From CAYLJJ01 sp964384025 (GTDB lineage Bacteria > Myxococcota_A > Bradymonadia > UBA7976 > UBA1532): a DNA stretch of 54,460 bases. Under the pieces are notes generated by a model. It saw only the letters and a list, made by a program, of their open reading frames with translations. It was not told where the DNA came from and ran no database searches. This document shows, in pieces, positions 25,488 through 33,666 of this stretch; position 1 is the stretch's first letter; each line of letters begins with the position of its first letter. The stretch is taken from contig CAYLJJ010000036.1 in the NCBI GenBank assembly GCA_964384025.1, positions 1 through 54,460 on the forward strand, read 5' to 3'. Position numbers and translations under genes: made by a program.

Positions 25488-26875
25488 CAATGGTTCTCAT
25501 CCTCGATGTAAATCTTTTCAACGTTAGCAAACAAAATTATAGGAATGAGTTCCTCATGTTCTTCCATGCGAACCAACCATAGATCTGGGAGTTCGCTCCT
25601 AAGCCTTTCAGCAAGATCTGGATAGGCTACATGATCGATAAACATATAATAATGAGCAGGATCTACTCGGTTACATATTGTTTTGCAATATATTGCTGCA
25701 GTTCTGTGCAAATTCCTTGGGGATACATATCCAAAATCTCTGATAATATATTTGGCAGCGTCCCTGGACACTAAATCCAGGTTTTTTTTCACAGTATAAA
25801 ACATATGATCGGGATCTGGGTTCATTATTGGAGCTTCAAGTATTGAAGGAGCAGGTAAATTGTAGCCATCTGAATTCTTTTTGATTAAGGCAGGACGTCC
25901 GTCAAGTCCAGCAAGAAACATCTCACAAAACATCTTATTCATGAACGGTGCACTGATTAACACATCATTATTCGCAATTTTTCTAAATTGCCCCAGTTGA
26001 ACTTTTCTCCAGTCAGCCATGACAGGAACGACAATGATACCTGCTTTTTTGGCGATTTCATGGTACCCTTTATGGAATATGTGGTACAACCAATTCGACA
26101 CTTTTTCTTCACTCATATTAATCAGGGAATCAAAGAGTTTTTCGTCTTCTAACGGACTGCTATCGATATTCTTGTGTGTGTCCATGAATGATCTAAACAA
26201 AGCCATACTTGGCTTGCAAGTAGAGGCAAGTGCTGTAAAATGCTTGCGCAATCGATCTATCGCTTCTTTTTGGTGGCGTAGGGCTTCAGCGTTGATCAAG
26301 CTCGCGGCGGCTATGATGGAGCTGACAGGTGTCGCGTACAATACACCACCAGGTGTATTCTCGTCCGCGTTAGAGAGCCGACGTGTGAGCACCCCCACGA
26401 CCCGCCCACTTACTAAGCAAGGTGATCCCGAAAGACCTGCTGTATCAAGATCAGGTTTGTTGGTTTTTAGCTGAAGCGGCTGGCGGCCACTGTGCTCAGC
26501 GAACTCAATCGTTCCTTCACCGAGGTGCAGTCCACCCAGTGGCTTCTCCCCCTCCGCTGAGGCTGGATAACCAAAGCCCCACCAATGCCTCTCCCCTGCC
26601 CATGGACGCAGAGGCAGCGGTGTGATGCCCTCTACGGGTTTGTCGAGGCTGAGGATTGCCCAATCGCGCTTAGAATCTCGATGTTTAATGAGCACCGCAC
26701 ATCGCTCGATGACAGGCTCTGTGGGAAAAGAGATCTTGTTCAGCCCACCTTTGTCGAGAGATTCCACGACATGAAACGCCGTGAGCACTTGGTCTGGTGT
26801 GATAAGGATGCCTGTGCCAACCTCATCACCCATATCGATCCGCGGGATCGCGCACATATGCTCTGTCTTAAGCAT
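25487..26875 (-). CDS. Trypsin-like serine protease with an AT-rich C-terminal domain of unknown type
   Basis: 462 aa from the ATG at 26875 (TGATG overlap with the upstream gene). N-terminal ~200 residues: trypsin-like fold with H35 (LTAFHVVE), D71 (KRDWAIL) and S149 (AGLSGSPC), all in place. No signal peptide, so it is cytoplasmic, as in vWA-MoxR-associated proteins. The C-terminal ~260 residues are unrecognised; they contain IIVVPVMADWRK and many aromatic/Ile residues. DNA encoding this part is far more AT-rich (33% GC at 25501-25560) than the protease part (65% at 26521-26580), suggesting separate origin. Probable effector or sensor of the system. Confidence 0.85.
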   Translation of the reverse strand: MLKTEHMCAIPRIDMGDEVGTGILITPDQVLTAFHVVESLDKGGLNKISFPTEPVIERCAVLIKHRDSKRDWAILSLDKPVEGITPLPLRPWAGERHWWGFGYPASAEGEKPLGGLHLGEGTIEFAEHSGRQPLQLKTNKPDLDTAGLSGSPCLVSGRVVGVLTRRLSNADENTPGGVLYATPVSSIIAAASLINAEALRHQKEAIDRLRKHFTALASTCKPSMALFRSFMDTHKNIDSSPLEDEKLFDSLINMSEEKVSNWLYHIFHKGYHEIAKKAGIIVVPVMADWRKVQLGQFRKIANNDVLISAPFMNKMFCEMFLAGLDGRPALIKKNSDGYNLPAPSILEAPIMNPDPDHMFYTVKKNLDLVSRDAAKYIIRDFGYVSPRNLHRTAAIYCKTICNRVDPAHYYMFIDHVAYPDLAERLRSELPDLWLVRMEEHEELIPIILFANVEKIYIEDENH

Positions 26876-28365
26876 CACTCGATCTCTTCACGAACGTCGG
26901 TTAGGAGCATCGTCTCGGTCAACTCCTCTCCGTCAAACCGCAAGCGAACAGCGCTGGGGTGGAATCGTAGGTAGTTGTCCAAGCGGTTGGCTTTTAGATC
27001 TTCAGCGAACTGGGTCCAAGCTGGATCTGTTGTTATTTGATCTTCCTGAAGGAGCGCCGCGGGGAAGCTCATCAGGTTCGCCCAGGCGCCTGTGTTGAGG
27101 TAGCGACGCCCGCTGGCGAAGGTTATATCCTTGGCGTGGTGGCTGTGGCCAAGGATGACTACCTGGAAACCCTCCTCGGTTAAGCGCTCAGCGGCCGCGG
27201 CATAAGCTTCATCGGTTTCCACACGCTCATCAAAGGATAGATCGGGATCGGGTAGGGCACGGAGCGCCGCTTTGACATACTCCAGCCGCTTCCTCTTGCT
27301 CATCCAGCGACCAAAGATGTCGAGGCCGATGATGTGGCGTTTGCCTCTGCGGCTGATCTCTCCTCCGGTAGGCAACCAGTCAGCCTCTTCAAGCAGCGCC
27401 TCGGAGAACACCCCTTCTAACTTGAGGAGCCCTCTCACGCTCTTTGGCTCTCTACGACGCTTGCTGATGGCCCCTCGACGTCGCGGCATCGCGGGTTGCT
27501 CATCGAAGGGTCCTCTGCCACGGACCTGCCACCGAGCACGGAGCAAGCTACCCAGGATCCGTTGGGAGGGATCCATAGCGAGGAGCAGCGCCATCAACGC
27601 TGCGCCCTCAGGCTTGAGCAGATCGATGAAGCCATAGGTCTCTTTGACAGGGTTGATGAAATCAGCGACGAGCCGACTGCCCACCGGCGGCTTGAACCCT
27701 GCGCGGGCTGTATCTTGCCGACGCGCTTGGAGGCTCCGCAGACGCCGTAGCGCGCCGTGGTCCACCTCGTTATAAGCATCATAGCGGTTGCCGTGCTCAA
27801 TGAGCACATCGCCGATGACATAAGGCTCACCATCATAGATGAGTTGAACAGCGCCGCGATCAGCGCCTAGGCGCTTGATCAGGGCCGCGCGCACTCGTGG
27901 GAGGCTCAGCTCCAGATCGTGGTTTCCCAAGATGAGGGTGAGGCGCTTGCCCGCTGCGAGGAGATCCGCCAGGGCATCAAAGACCACCTCATCATGCCCT
28001 CCCTTCCCACCTCGTTCACCTGCGATCCGCCAGAAGATGGTCTCGGCCTCCTCAGGATCCTCGATAAATGAGCGCCACTTGGGCTCACCTGTATGTTCTT
28101 CGGCGAGGAAGTCGATGAAGTCGCCGTTGATGACCAACTCAACATCCCCATCCTGCTTCGCCAACCAAAGGATGAAGTCAGCGAGCACATCAGGGTGCGT
28201 CATGATACGGAAGCCACGGTCCCGAGTTGCCTTGGGAGCTCTCTCACCCTCCTCAAGATACTCCAGGCTCTCTGCCTCAGCGCGTATGCCTTGCCCCTGC
28301 GCACACCCCTCGCTGGGCCAACGACCCCCAAGGTGAAGATCGGAGATAACATAGACTGTCCGCAT
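26875..28365 (-). CDS. Calcineurin-like metallophosphoesterase
   Basis: 496 aa. The start is the ATG at 28365, supported by GGAGGGGAGAGG just upstream and by the protein then opening directly with the first metal motif, ISDLHLGG. Further motifs: NGDFIDFL, LGNHDLEL, the IEHGNRYD segment and LGHSHHAK with NTGAW. All metal ligands of the two-metal site are seen. A ~120-residue insertion lies between the third and last motifs. Unusually long for the family; substrate unknown (phosphodiester, nucleotide or nucleic acid). First gene of the island operon; its stop overlaps the protease start. Confidence 0.85.
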   Translation of the reverse strand: MRTVYVISDLHLGGRWPSEGCAQGQGIRAEAESLEYLEEGERAPKATRDRGFRIMTHPDVLADFILWLAKQDGDVELVINGDFIDFLAEEHTGEPKWRSFIEDPEEAETIFWRIAGERGGKGGHDEVVFDALADLLAAGKRLTLILGNHDLELSLPRVRAALIKRLGADRGAVQLIYDGEPYVIGDVLIEHGNRYDAYNEVDHGALRRLRSLQARRQDTARAGFKPPVGSRLVADFINPVKETYGFIDLLKPEGAALMALLLAMDPSQRILGSLLRARWQVRGRGPFDEQPAMPRRRGAISKRRREPKSVRGLLKLEGVFSEALLEEADWLPTGGEISRRGKRHIIGLDIFGRWMSKRKRLEYVKAALRALPDPDLSFDERVETDEAYAAAAERLTEEGFQVVILGHSHHAKDITFASGRRYLNTGAWANLMSFPAALLQEDQITTDPAWTQFAEDLKANRLDNYLRFHPSAVRLRFDGEELTETMLLTDVREEIE

Positions 28366-28602
28366 GTGTGCCTCTCCCCTCCAAAAAGCAGATCGAGGAT
28401 AACAATAACTTCCCTCATCGCGGGACCCCCAAACAAAAGGGCGGGGATATCTGTCGAGGAGAAGGCCTGGGATGGTGAAGACCTTGCCAAGCAAAATTAT
28501 CTAATTATTTTTGTCAGAGCAGCGAAGGGCTATGCGAAGATCTGGATGGAAAGCCCAATCGCTTCTTTGATGGGCTCAAGCCAAGAAGCAAGGAGATATC
28601 TC
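28366..28602. promoter_or_regulatory. Divergent promoter region of the island operon
   Basis: 237 bp between the start of the phosphoesterase operon and the oppositely oriented secreted-protein gene. The part near 28490-28520 is strongly AT-rich (attatctaattattttt) and is the best place for promoter elements. No confident -35/-10 pair is called. Confidence 0.4.
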
Positions 28603-28983
28603 ATGCGTCTCATCTCTTCCCTCTTTGTTGCTCTCTTCCTCATCGCTGGATTTGCGCTGCCTGCTTCAGCAGCTAAGTGCAAGAATGTGAAGATCAAGGT
28701 CACCAACAACACTGGCAAGGAGATCAAAGTCACCAACGCCAAGTACTGGGATACCGAGAAGGAGAAGTGGCGAAACGAGAATTTCAGTAACTGGAAGATC
28801 GCCAATACAGATACCGAGTCAAAGACCAAGCACCTCGAGTATGTCAAGAACCAGCAGGTCAAGATCTACGTCTATTACAAAGAGAACACAGGTGGCTCTC
28901 GTTGGACCAGCAAGAAGAAGTCCAGCACCGTGAATATCGGTAAGTGTACAGGAGGACAGACCGCCTCCTTCTCGGTTCGTTGA
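28603..28983 (+). CDS. Small secreted Lys-rich protein of unknown function
   Basis: 126 aa. ATG at 28603 with AAGGAG 7 nt upstream; signal peptide MRLISSLFVALFLIAGFALPASAA with a typical AxA cut. The mature ~100 residues are basic, with beta-strand-like alternation (VKIKVTNNTGKEIKVTNAKYWD) and two Cys near the ends, likely one disulfide. This looks like a single Ig/beta-sandwich-type domain. No family recognised. Divergent from the conflict island. Confidence 0.75.
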   Translation: MRLISSLFVALFLIAGFALPASAAKCKNVKIKVTNNTGKEIKVTNAKYWDTEKEKWRNENFSNWKIANTDTESKTKHLEYVKNQQVKIYVYYKENTGGSRWTSKKKSSTVNIGKCTGGQTASFSVR

Positions 28984-29024
28984 GGGCCTCATGGCCCTCC
29001 TGCCCACCCTCCCCTAAAGGGTGG
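28982..29024. terminator. Two tandem hairpins between convergent genes
   Basis: GAGGGCC-TCAT-GGCCCTC (28982-28999) begins in the stop codon of the secreted-protein gene. CCACCCT / AGGGTGG (29004-29024) follows. They sit in the 51-bp gap between convergent genes and could stop transcription in both directions, although T tracts are absent. Confidence 0.5.
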
Positions 29025-29034
29025 TAGAAGCAAA

Positions 29035-29856
29035 TTAGGCTTCTGAGGAGTGGATTAAGCTGCCAGGAGAGAGCGGGACCTTGGCTGCGGCCTCGGCGCT
29101 GATCAAGCCCTGTTGTTGAAGGTGCTGAGCCAAAACCGAGGCGCTGGACCAGCCGATAAGGCGCGGTCCAAAGCCTCCAATCGATCCCCCTTGGGGATCC
29201 CGTACCATACGGATAAAGATCTGAGGAACGCGACGCTCTGGGAGGCTCCACTCGCTGAAGATCCGCGCGCTCTTGTTGGAGAGCCCCAGAGATTCCAGTC
29301 GCTTCCAAAGAGCCAACCCTCTGAGCCGCCCCTCTGCTAAATCAGCGAAGAGGCTAAAGGTTAGGGCATCCTCCTCTGCATCATCCCCAAAGAGATAAAG
29401 CTCGCCCCCCTCAGGGCTCTCCTCCAAGAGGCGACAGAGCCCCGTGAGCTTGAAGACCAGATGTTTTCTCAGGAGAGAGAAGCGTCCCTTGAGAATCAGC
29501 TGTTTCTGATCTTTATAGGTGATGCCATCCCACTCCACTCCATCCATCAGCATCTTGCGAGAGATCACCGGGTGCATCTGTGGGGGACTGGCAGAGACAA
29601 AGTAGAGGGGGCGATGCTCTCTTCCGCTGCGGCCCCCTCGCAGCGCTCGAAGCAGAGCCGCGCTGCCCTCTAAGGCTCGCTTATCAACACCCCACTCTAG
29701 GGCGATCTTGAGCAAGTCTCGGAACTGGGAAAAGCGAGTGTCCAGGTAGGTCTTATCGATATCCCAGATATAGATCGCTCCAGGCCCAGCTTGGCCCAGC
29801 TTACGGTTATGAGCTCGGGCATGAGGGAAAGGCTGCTGCCGCCACTCCATCTCCAT
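29035..29856 (-). CDS. HAD-superfamily phosphatase, App1/DUF2183-like
   Basis: 273 aa. HAD motif I is D32-I-D34-K-T36 (IYIWDIDKTYLDT), motif II is in YFVSASPPQMHPVI, a Lys in TYKDQKQLILKGRF may serve motif III, and LFGDDAEEDALTF is motif IV. The VSASP and GDD-x-x-D features match App1-type phosphatidate phosphatases. Its start overlaps the gpsA stop (TGATG), placing it in an operon with two phospholipid-synthesis genes. This supports a phosphatidic-acid-related role. Lipid substrate is inference. Confidence 0.72.
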   Translation of the reverse strand: MEMEWRQQPFPHARAHNRKLGQAGPGAIYIWDIDKTYLDTRFSQFRDLLKIALEWGVDKRALEGSAALLRALRGGRSGREHRPLYFVSASPPQMHPVISRKMLMDGVEWDGITYKDQKQLILKGRFSLLRKHLVFKLTGLCRLLEESPEGGELYLFGDDAEEDALTFSLFADLAEGRLRGLALWKRLESLGLSNKSARIFSEWSLPERRVPQIFIRMVRDPQGGSIGGFGPRLIGWSSASVLAQHLQQQGLISAEAAAKVPLSPGSLIHSSEA

Positions 29857-30854
29857 CAGAAACGCTCCACGTCTGCTTCTCCAGAGAGGGACATCAGATA
29901 GTGGAGCCCCTCTTGAGGGCTGAGCCCTCCTTGGATCACCTCAGCGATGGTGCTGAGCAGGGGCGCGGGAATCTTCCGTGATTTTAGAAGCGTCGCTGTG
30001 ATCCTCGCGGTGTTGATCCCCTCAGCCACCATCCCCAACTCATCTAGAATCTGGGGCAGGCTCTGACCCAGGGCCAGCCCACGACCCACCCGGAAGTTAC
30101 GAGAGCGCGTGGAGGAGCAGGTGACGATGAGATCTCCCATCCCCGCCATCCCCTGGAAGGTTTGCGGTTCAGCTCCCAGGGCGACCCCCAAGCGGGTGAT
30201 CTCCGCCATCCCACGAGTGATCAGCAGGGCCTTGGCGTTCTGCCCCACCTCCATCGCCTCAGCCATTCCCGCTGCGATGGCGACGATATTCTTAAGCGCC
30301 CCTGCCAGCTCCACTCCCAGGAGATCGTGGTGCCCATAGACCAGGAGGTTCTTATGTTCCAGGGCCTGACGAGCGCTGGCGATCACACGAGGGAAGCGAG
30401 AGGCGATCGTGGTCCCAGAGGGCAACCCCCGCGCCATCTCCCAGGCGATATTGGGTCCAGAGAGCACTCCAAGCTGTCGAGCGCAGGTCTCCTCCTGGAG
30501 GATCTGTGACATCCGCTTCTGAGTACCCGGCTCAAAGCCCTTGGTGCCGTGAATGACGAGCTGATCTGGTTGAAGCTGCTCCCCTAGAACTTCAGCCACC
30601 CTCCGAAACGCTTTGCTGGGGATGATGATAAAGAGGAGCTGGGCCCCTCGCGTCACCTCAGCCAGATCAGCGCTGGCTCTGATCGCCTCAGAAAGCTTTA
30701 CCCCGGGAAGGTAGCGGCTGTTCTCTCGCTGCTGGTTAATCTCATCTCGGAGGGTCTCACTGCGAGACCAGAGCTGCACGGAGTGTCCCGCTGCAGCGAT
30801 GCTCATCGCGACCGTGGTTCCCCAGTTGCCTGCACCCAGAACGCTGATCCTCAT
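29856..30854 (-). CDS. gpsA: Glycerol-3-phosphate dehydrogenase [NAD(P)+]
   Basis: 332 aa, standard length. N-terminal Rossmann GAGNWGTTVA, substrate/active-site segments GTKGFEPGT, VLSGPNIAWEMARGLP, the catalytic Lys region ELAGALKNIVAIAAGMAE, and MAGMGDLIVTCSS … SRNFRVGRG. It makes sn-glycerol-3-phosphate from DHAP for phospholipid synthesis in the cytoplasm. RBS GGAGGAG; 4-bp overlap with the acyltransferase gene upstream and 1-bp with the HAD gene downstream. Confidence 0.96.
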   Translation of the reverse strand: MRISVLGAGNWGTTVAMSIAAAGHSVQLWSRSETLRDEINQQRENSRYLPGVKLSEAIRASADLAEVTRGAQLLFIIIPSKAFRRVAEVLGEQLQPDQLVIHGTKGFEPGTQKRMSQILQEETCARQLGVLSGPNIAWEMARGLPSGTTIASRFPRVIASARQALEHKNLLVYGHHDLLGVELAGALKNIVAIAAGMAEAMEVGQNAKALLITRGMAEITRLGVALGAEPQTFQGMAGMGDLIVTCSSTRSRNFRVGRGLALGQSLPQILDELGMVAEGINTARITATLLKSRKIPAPLLSTIAEVIQGGLSPQEGLHYLMSLSGEADVERF

Positions 30855-32464
30855 CGTGATCTCCTCCCACGCTCAGGGCTGTCCCTGAGGCCATAGCTGT
30901 CCAGGCGGTTGCGATAAAAGAAAAGCAGGTTGGCGTCCTCTACACGGACACGAACTCCCTCTCGATGGAGCGCTGCCTTGTGGTGATAGCTGCCCAGACT
31001 GCGCAGCGCGGCGCTGAGGATCTCCCCTGGAGTGCCTGCTTGGACCACGGGATCAAGCTGAACCTTTCCCACCCGCTCTAGAGCCTTTAGTTCTCCGCTG
31101 AGGGCCTCGATCTCCTCCTCCACCTCATGGATAGGTAGATCTGTCTCTGGACCCAACTCGCGAAGGAAGCGATAGAGATCCTGCGTCCCGCTTTGTCGCA
31201 GAGAGAGTTCAAAGAGGGCGAAGGCAGCCACGTTATTGGCGGTCACCACCGTCTCACTTTGAAAAGCTTCAGCGATACGCTCTGCCAGGGTGGTGGTGTA
31301 TTCAGCGTCTCGAACTGCATCAACGCGAAGCTCTCCATCCTCCATCAGATAGCGCGCCGGATCGATGACGCGGCCCTTGGGATCCAGCGAGTCCCCCTCC
31401 TCGTTGATTGAGTTACCAAAGGGATCCAGAGGCGCGCCAAAGCAGATACGGATGCGCTGATCCAACTCAAAGAGCCCTTTCATAAAGTCAAGCTGTCGCT
31501 GCCAGCGAGAGAACTCATCATCCATGATGATATAACGTGCCTTCCCTGCACGGCGTAGATGATCATCGATGAGAGTGCTGGCCTCTAAAACAAGAGGATA
31601 GTTGATCGTGGTGGGCACGATATAGATACGAGGCTTCTCTTTTTTGAGCTTGAGGTTGTTATAGAAAGCGCTGAGTGTGGTCCCTAATAGACCTCGTTTT
31701 AGGTCACGCTCCACTACGTTAGATCGACTCCTGGTTCCTCCGGGAAAAAACAGATTGTCATAGCCCAATTCCATGCTGACTGTAGCGTAGGCTTTGAGAC
31801 ATTGCTTATAGATGGGGCCCTGTTTCATCCGATCAACAGTATAGGCCCCCAAATTGCGCATAAAGAAGCCTAAGACCGGGTTGGCGAAGAGGTTAAGCCC
31901 CGCTCCATAGGCCACGGGAGGCAACCCCGCCTGGTGAAAGCCATAACCCAGGATGATCGAGTCTAGGTTGGAGCTGTGCGTGGGGGTATAGACCACGATA
32001 CCCCGCTCATGTAGGCGGCGGATCTGCTGGATGGGACCCTGGATGAGGAGCTGCTCCTCAACGCGGGGCAGGGCTTTGCGATGGCTCAGGAGACGCTTGG
32101 GAGAGAGACCATTGAGAAGCCCGGTGAGCATCACAGGCAAGCTGCGGGTGGCCAGGGAGAAGACACGGGGGTTGAAGTGTCCGCAGATCTCGTCGGTGTA
32201 GCGCTGAAGGATCTCCCGAAGCAGCTCTTTGCGTGTCCCCTCTGAGGAGCGGGGCAGCTTACGGCGGATGCGTCGGTAGAAGCGATGATCCGCCTCTGAA
32301 TCTCCGTAGGAAGGGCGTTGTCTCAGGCGCTCTCGCTCCAGATAGAGGATCTCGTTGATCACCTCTTCGATGGGAGGTCCACCCAGCCGAGCAGCTTCAC
32401 ACACCCCTTGAAAGACCCGTCCGACCACTTCGGAGCGTGCCTTAATAGCATCCTCTCTCCGCAT
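30851..32464 (-). CDS. PlsB-like glycerol-3-phosphate acyltransferase
   Basis: 537 aa. Acyltransferase signature H163-S-S-N-L-D168 (H-x4-D), the block ANPVLGFFMRNLGAYTVDR, FPGGTRSR at 240-247, and IVPTTINYPLVLE, in the order found in GPAT/PlsB-type enzymes. It is shorter than E. coli PlsB (~800 aa). No clear TM helix, so peripheral. Next to gpsA it should use the G3P made by that enzyme to form lysophosphatidate. RBS GGAGTAGAGG. A 1-acyl-G3P acyltransferase role cannot be excluded. Confidence 0.85.
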   Translation of the reverse strand: MRREDAIKARSEVVGRVFQGVCEAARLGGPPIEEVINEILYLERERLRQRPSYGDSEADHRFYRRIRRKLPRSSEGTRKELLREILQRYTDEICGHFNPRVFSLATRSLPVMLTGLLNGLSPKRLLSHRKALPRVEEQLLIQGPIQQIRRLHERGIVVYTPTHSSNLDSIILGYGFHQAGLPPVAYGAGLNLFANPVLGFFMRNLGAYTVDRMKQGPIYKQCLKAYATVSMELGYDNLFFPGGTRSRSNVVERDLKRGLLGTTLSAFYNNLKLKKEKPRIYIVPTTINYPLVLEASTLIDDHLRRAGKARYIIMDDEFSRWQRQLDFMKGLFELDQRIRICFGAPLDPFGNSINEEGDSLDPKGRVIDPARYLMEDGELRVDAVRDAEYTTTLAERIAEAFQSETVVTANNVAAFALFELSLRQSGTQDLYRFLRELGPETDLPIHEVEEEIEALSGELKALERVGKVQLDPVVQAGTPGEILSAALRSLGSYHHKAALHREGVRVRVEDANLLFFYRNRLDSYGLRDSPERGRRSR

Positions 32465-32569
32465 CCTCTACTCCTGATCCCCACTGTTTGCGAGCATGCT
32501 CCTTCAGTTGAGGCGAGAGATCAACGCTGCTCTCTTTAGTTTGGGCTCTGTTGATCTTTGAGGTTCAGC

Positions 32570-32644
32570 GGAGATGGAGCAGCTCGCGGTGGCAACTGAA
32601 GAGCCCTGGGCTTGCCTGAGAAGCGAAGCCCAGGCATCATCTCC
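32570..32644 (+). ncRNA. Structured leader upstream of the TerC gene, candidate riboswitch
   Basis: Perfect closing helix: 32570-32576 (GGAGATG) with 32638-32644 (CATCTCC). Inside is a 9-bp hairpin, 32605-32613 with 32626-32634 (CCTGGGCTT / AAGCCCAGG). The segment 32577-32604 could form another arm. Total 75 nt, ending 26 nt before the start codon. TerC/Alx genes often sit behind manganese (yybP-ykoY) riboswitches, but the conserved core of that class is not obvious here. Confidence 0.4.
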
Positions 32645-32670
32645 CAAAATTTTGAGGTCAGGGAGCTGCT

Positions 32671-33597
32671 TTGAGCGAGCTTCAGCTGTGGATCGGTTTC
32701 TGGATTGTCGTGGCGGCGTTGCTGGCCATCGACCTCTTTCTGTTCAGCAAGGAGGCACATAAGGTCAGCCTAAAGGAGGCGTTAGCCTGGAGCGCGGCTT
32801 GGATCATCCTGGCCCTGATCTTTGGTGGAGGAGTCATCCTATTTATGGGGAGTGAACAGGGGTTGGCCTATTTCACCGGCTACCTCGTAGAGAAATCCCT
32901 CTCCGTCGATAACCTCTTCGTTTTTCTGGTGATCTTCAAATATTTCGGGGTGGAGCCCAAATATCAACATCGGGTGCTCTTCTGGGGGGTCTTTGGCGCG
33001 CTCTTGTTGAGGACCATTATCATCATCACTGGAGCAGCTCTGGTGGCGCGCTTTCAATGGTTGCTCTACTTCTTTGGAGCCTTTCTGGTCTATACCGGGG
33101 TCAAGTTGGGCTTCAGTGAGGGAGAAGCGGTCGATCCCGCAGATAATATCGCGGTGCGATTTTCGCGGCGCTTTTTTCCTGTCAGTGATGAGTTTCATGG
33201 CCAAGAGTTCTTCATCAAACGAGAGGGTAAGCGCTGGGCGACCCCTATGTTTCTGGTTTTGATCACCATTGAGTTCTCCGATCTGATCTTCGCTGTAGAT
33301 TCGATCCCCGCCATCTTTGGGATCACTCAAGATGTCTTTATCATCCTGACCTCTAACATCTTCGCTATCTTAGGCTTGAGAGCGCTCTACTTTGTTCTGG
33401 CGGACTTTATGGATCGTTTCCACTATCTCCAGATTGGCCTCTCAGCGGTCCTGAGCTTTATCGGGGTCAAGATGCTTATCGCCCACTGGATTCACATCAA
33501 TACGGGGATCTCTCTGGGGGTCGTCGGTGGTATCCTCATCCTCTCTGTTCTGGCCTCTGTCGGAAAAGAGAAAGCCCAGAAGCGAGCCTCCTTATAA
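32671..33597 (+). CDS. TerC/Alx-family membrane protein
   Basis: 308 aa with ~9 TM helices. Signature segments VEKSLSVDNLFVFLVIFKYFGV and ITIEFSDLIFAVDSIPAIFGI contain the buried acidic residues of the family (metal, probably Mn2+, export). Start codon is TTG with GGGAG five bases upstream. It is preceded by a structured leader. E. coli Alx is pH- and Mn-controlled; similar control here is inference. Confidence 0.9.
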   Translation: MSELQLWIGFWIVVAALLAIDLFLFSKEAHKVSLKEALAWSAAWIILALIFGGGVILFMGSEQGLAYFTGYLVEKSLSVDNLFVFLVIFKYFGVEPKYQHRVLFWGVFGALLLRTIIIITGAALVARFQWLLYFFGAFLVYTGVKLGFSEGEAVDPADNIAVRFSRRFFPVSDEFHGQEFFIKREGKRWATPMFLVLITIEFSDLIFAVDSIPAIFGITQDVFIILTSNIFAILGLRALYFVLADFMDRFHYLQIGLSAVLSFIGVKMLIAHWIHINTGISLGVVGGILILSVLASVGKEKAQKRASL

Positions 33598-33666
33598 ATG
33601 GCTCCTTGCCTCTCTTCCCTCCCAAGCCGTAGAAATTCAGATCACTGACTCAAACCTGGGAGTGCT

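Noticed and set aside
20036..28365. Prophage or integrative element boundaries around the island
   Set aside because: No integrase, tRNA attachment site, capsid or portal genes were seen, and no flanking direct repeats were found by eye.
28093..28602. Open frame upstream of the small secreted protein
   Set aside because: It is antisense to the phosphoesterase gene; RBS and signal peptide place the true start at 28603.
32570..32670. Canonical yybP-ykoY manganese riboswitch before the TerC gene
   Set aside because: The GGGGAGUA-like 5' core and matching 3' core could not be found; reported only as a structured leader.
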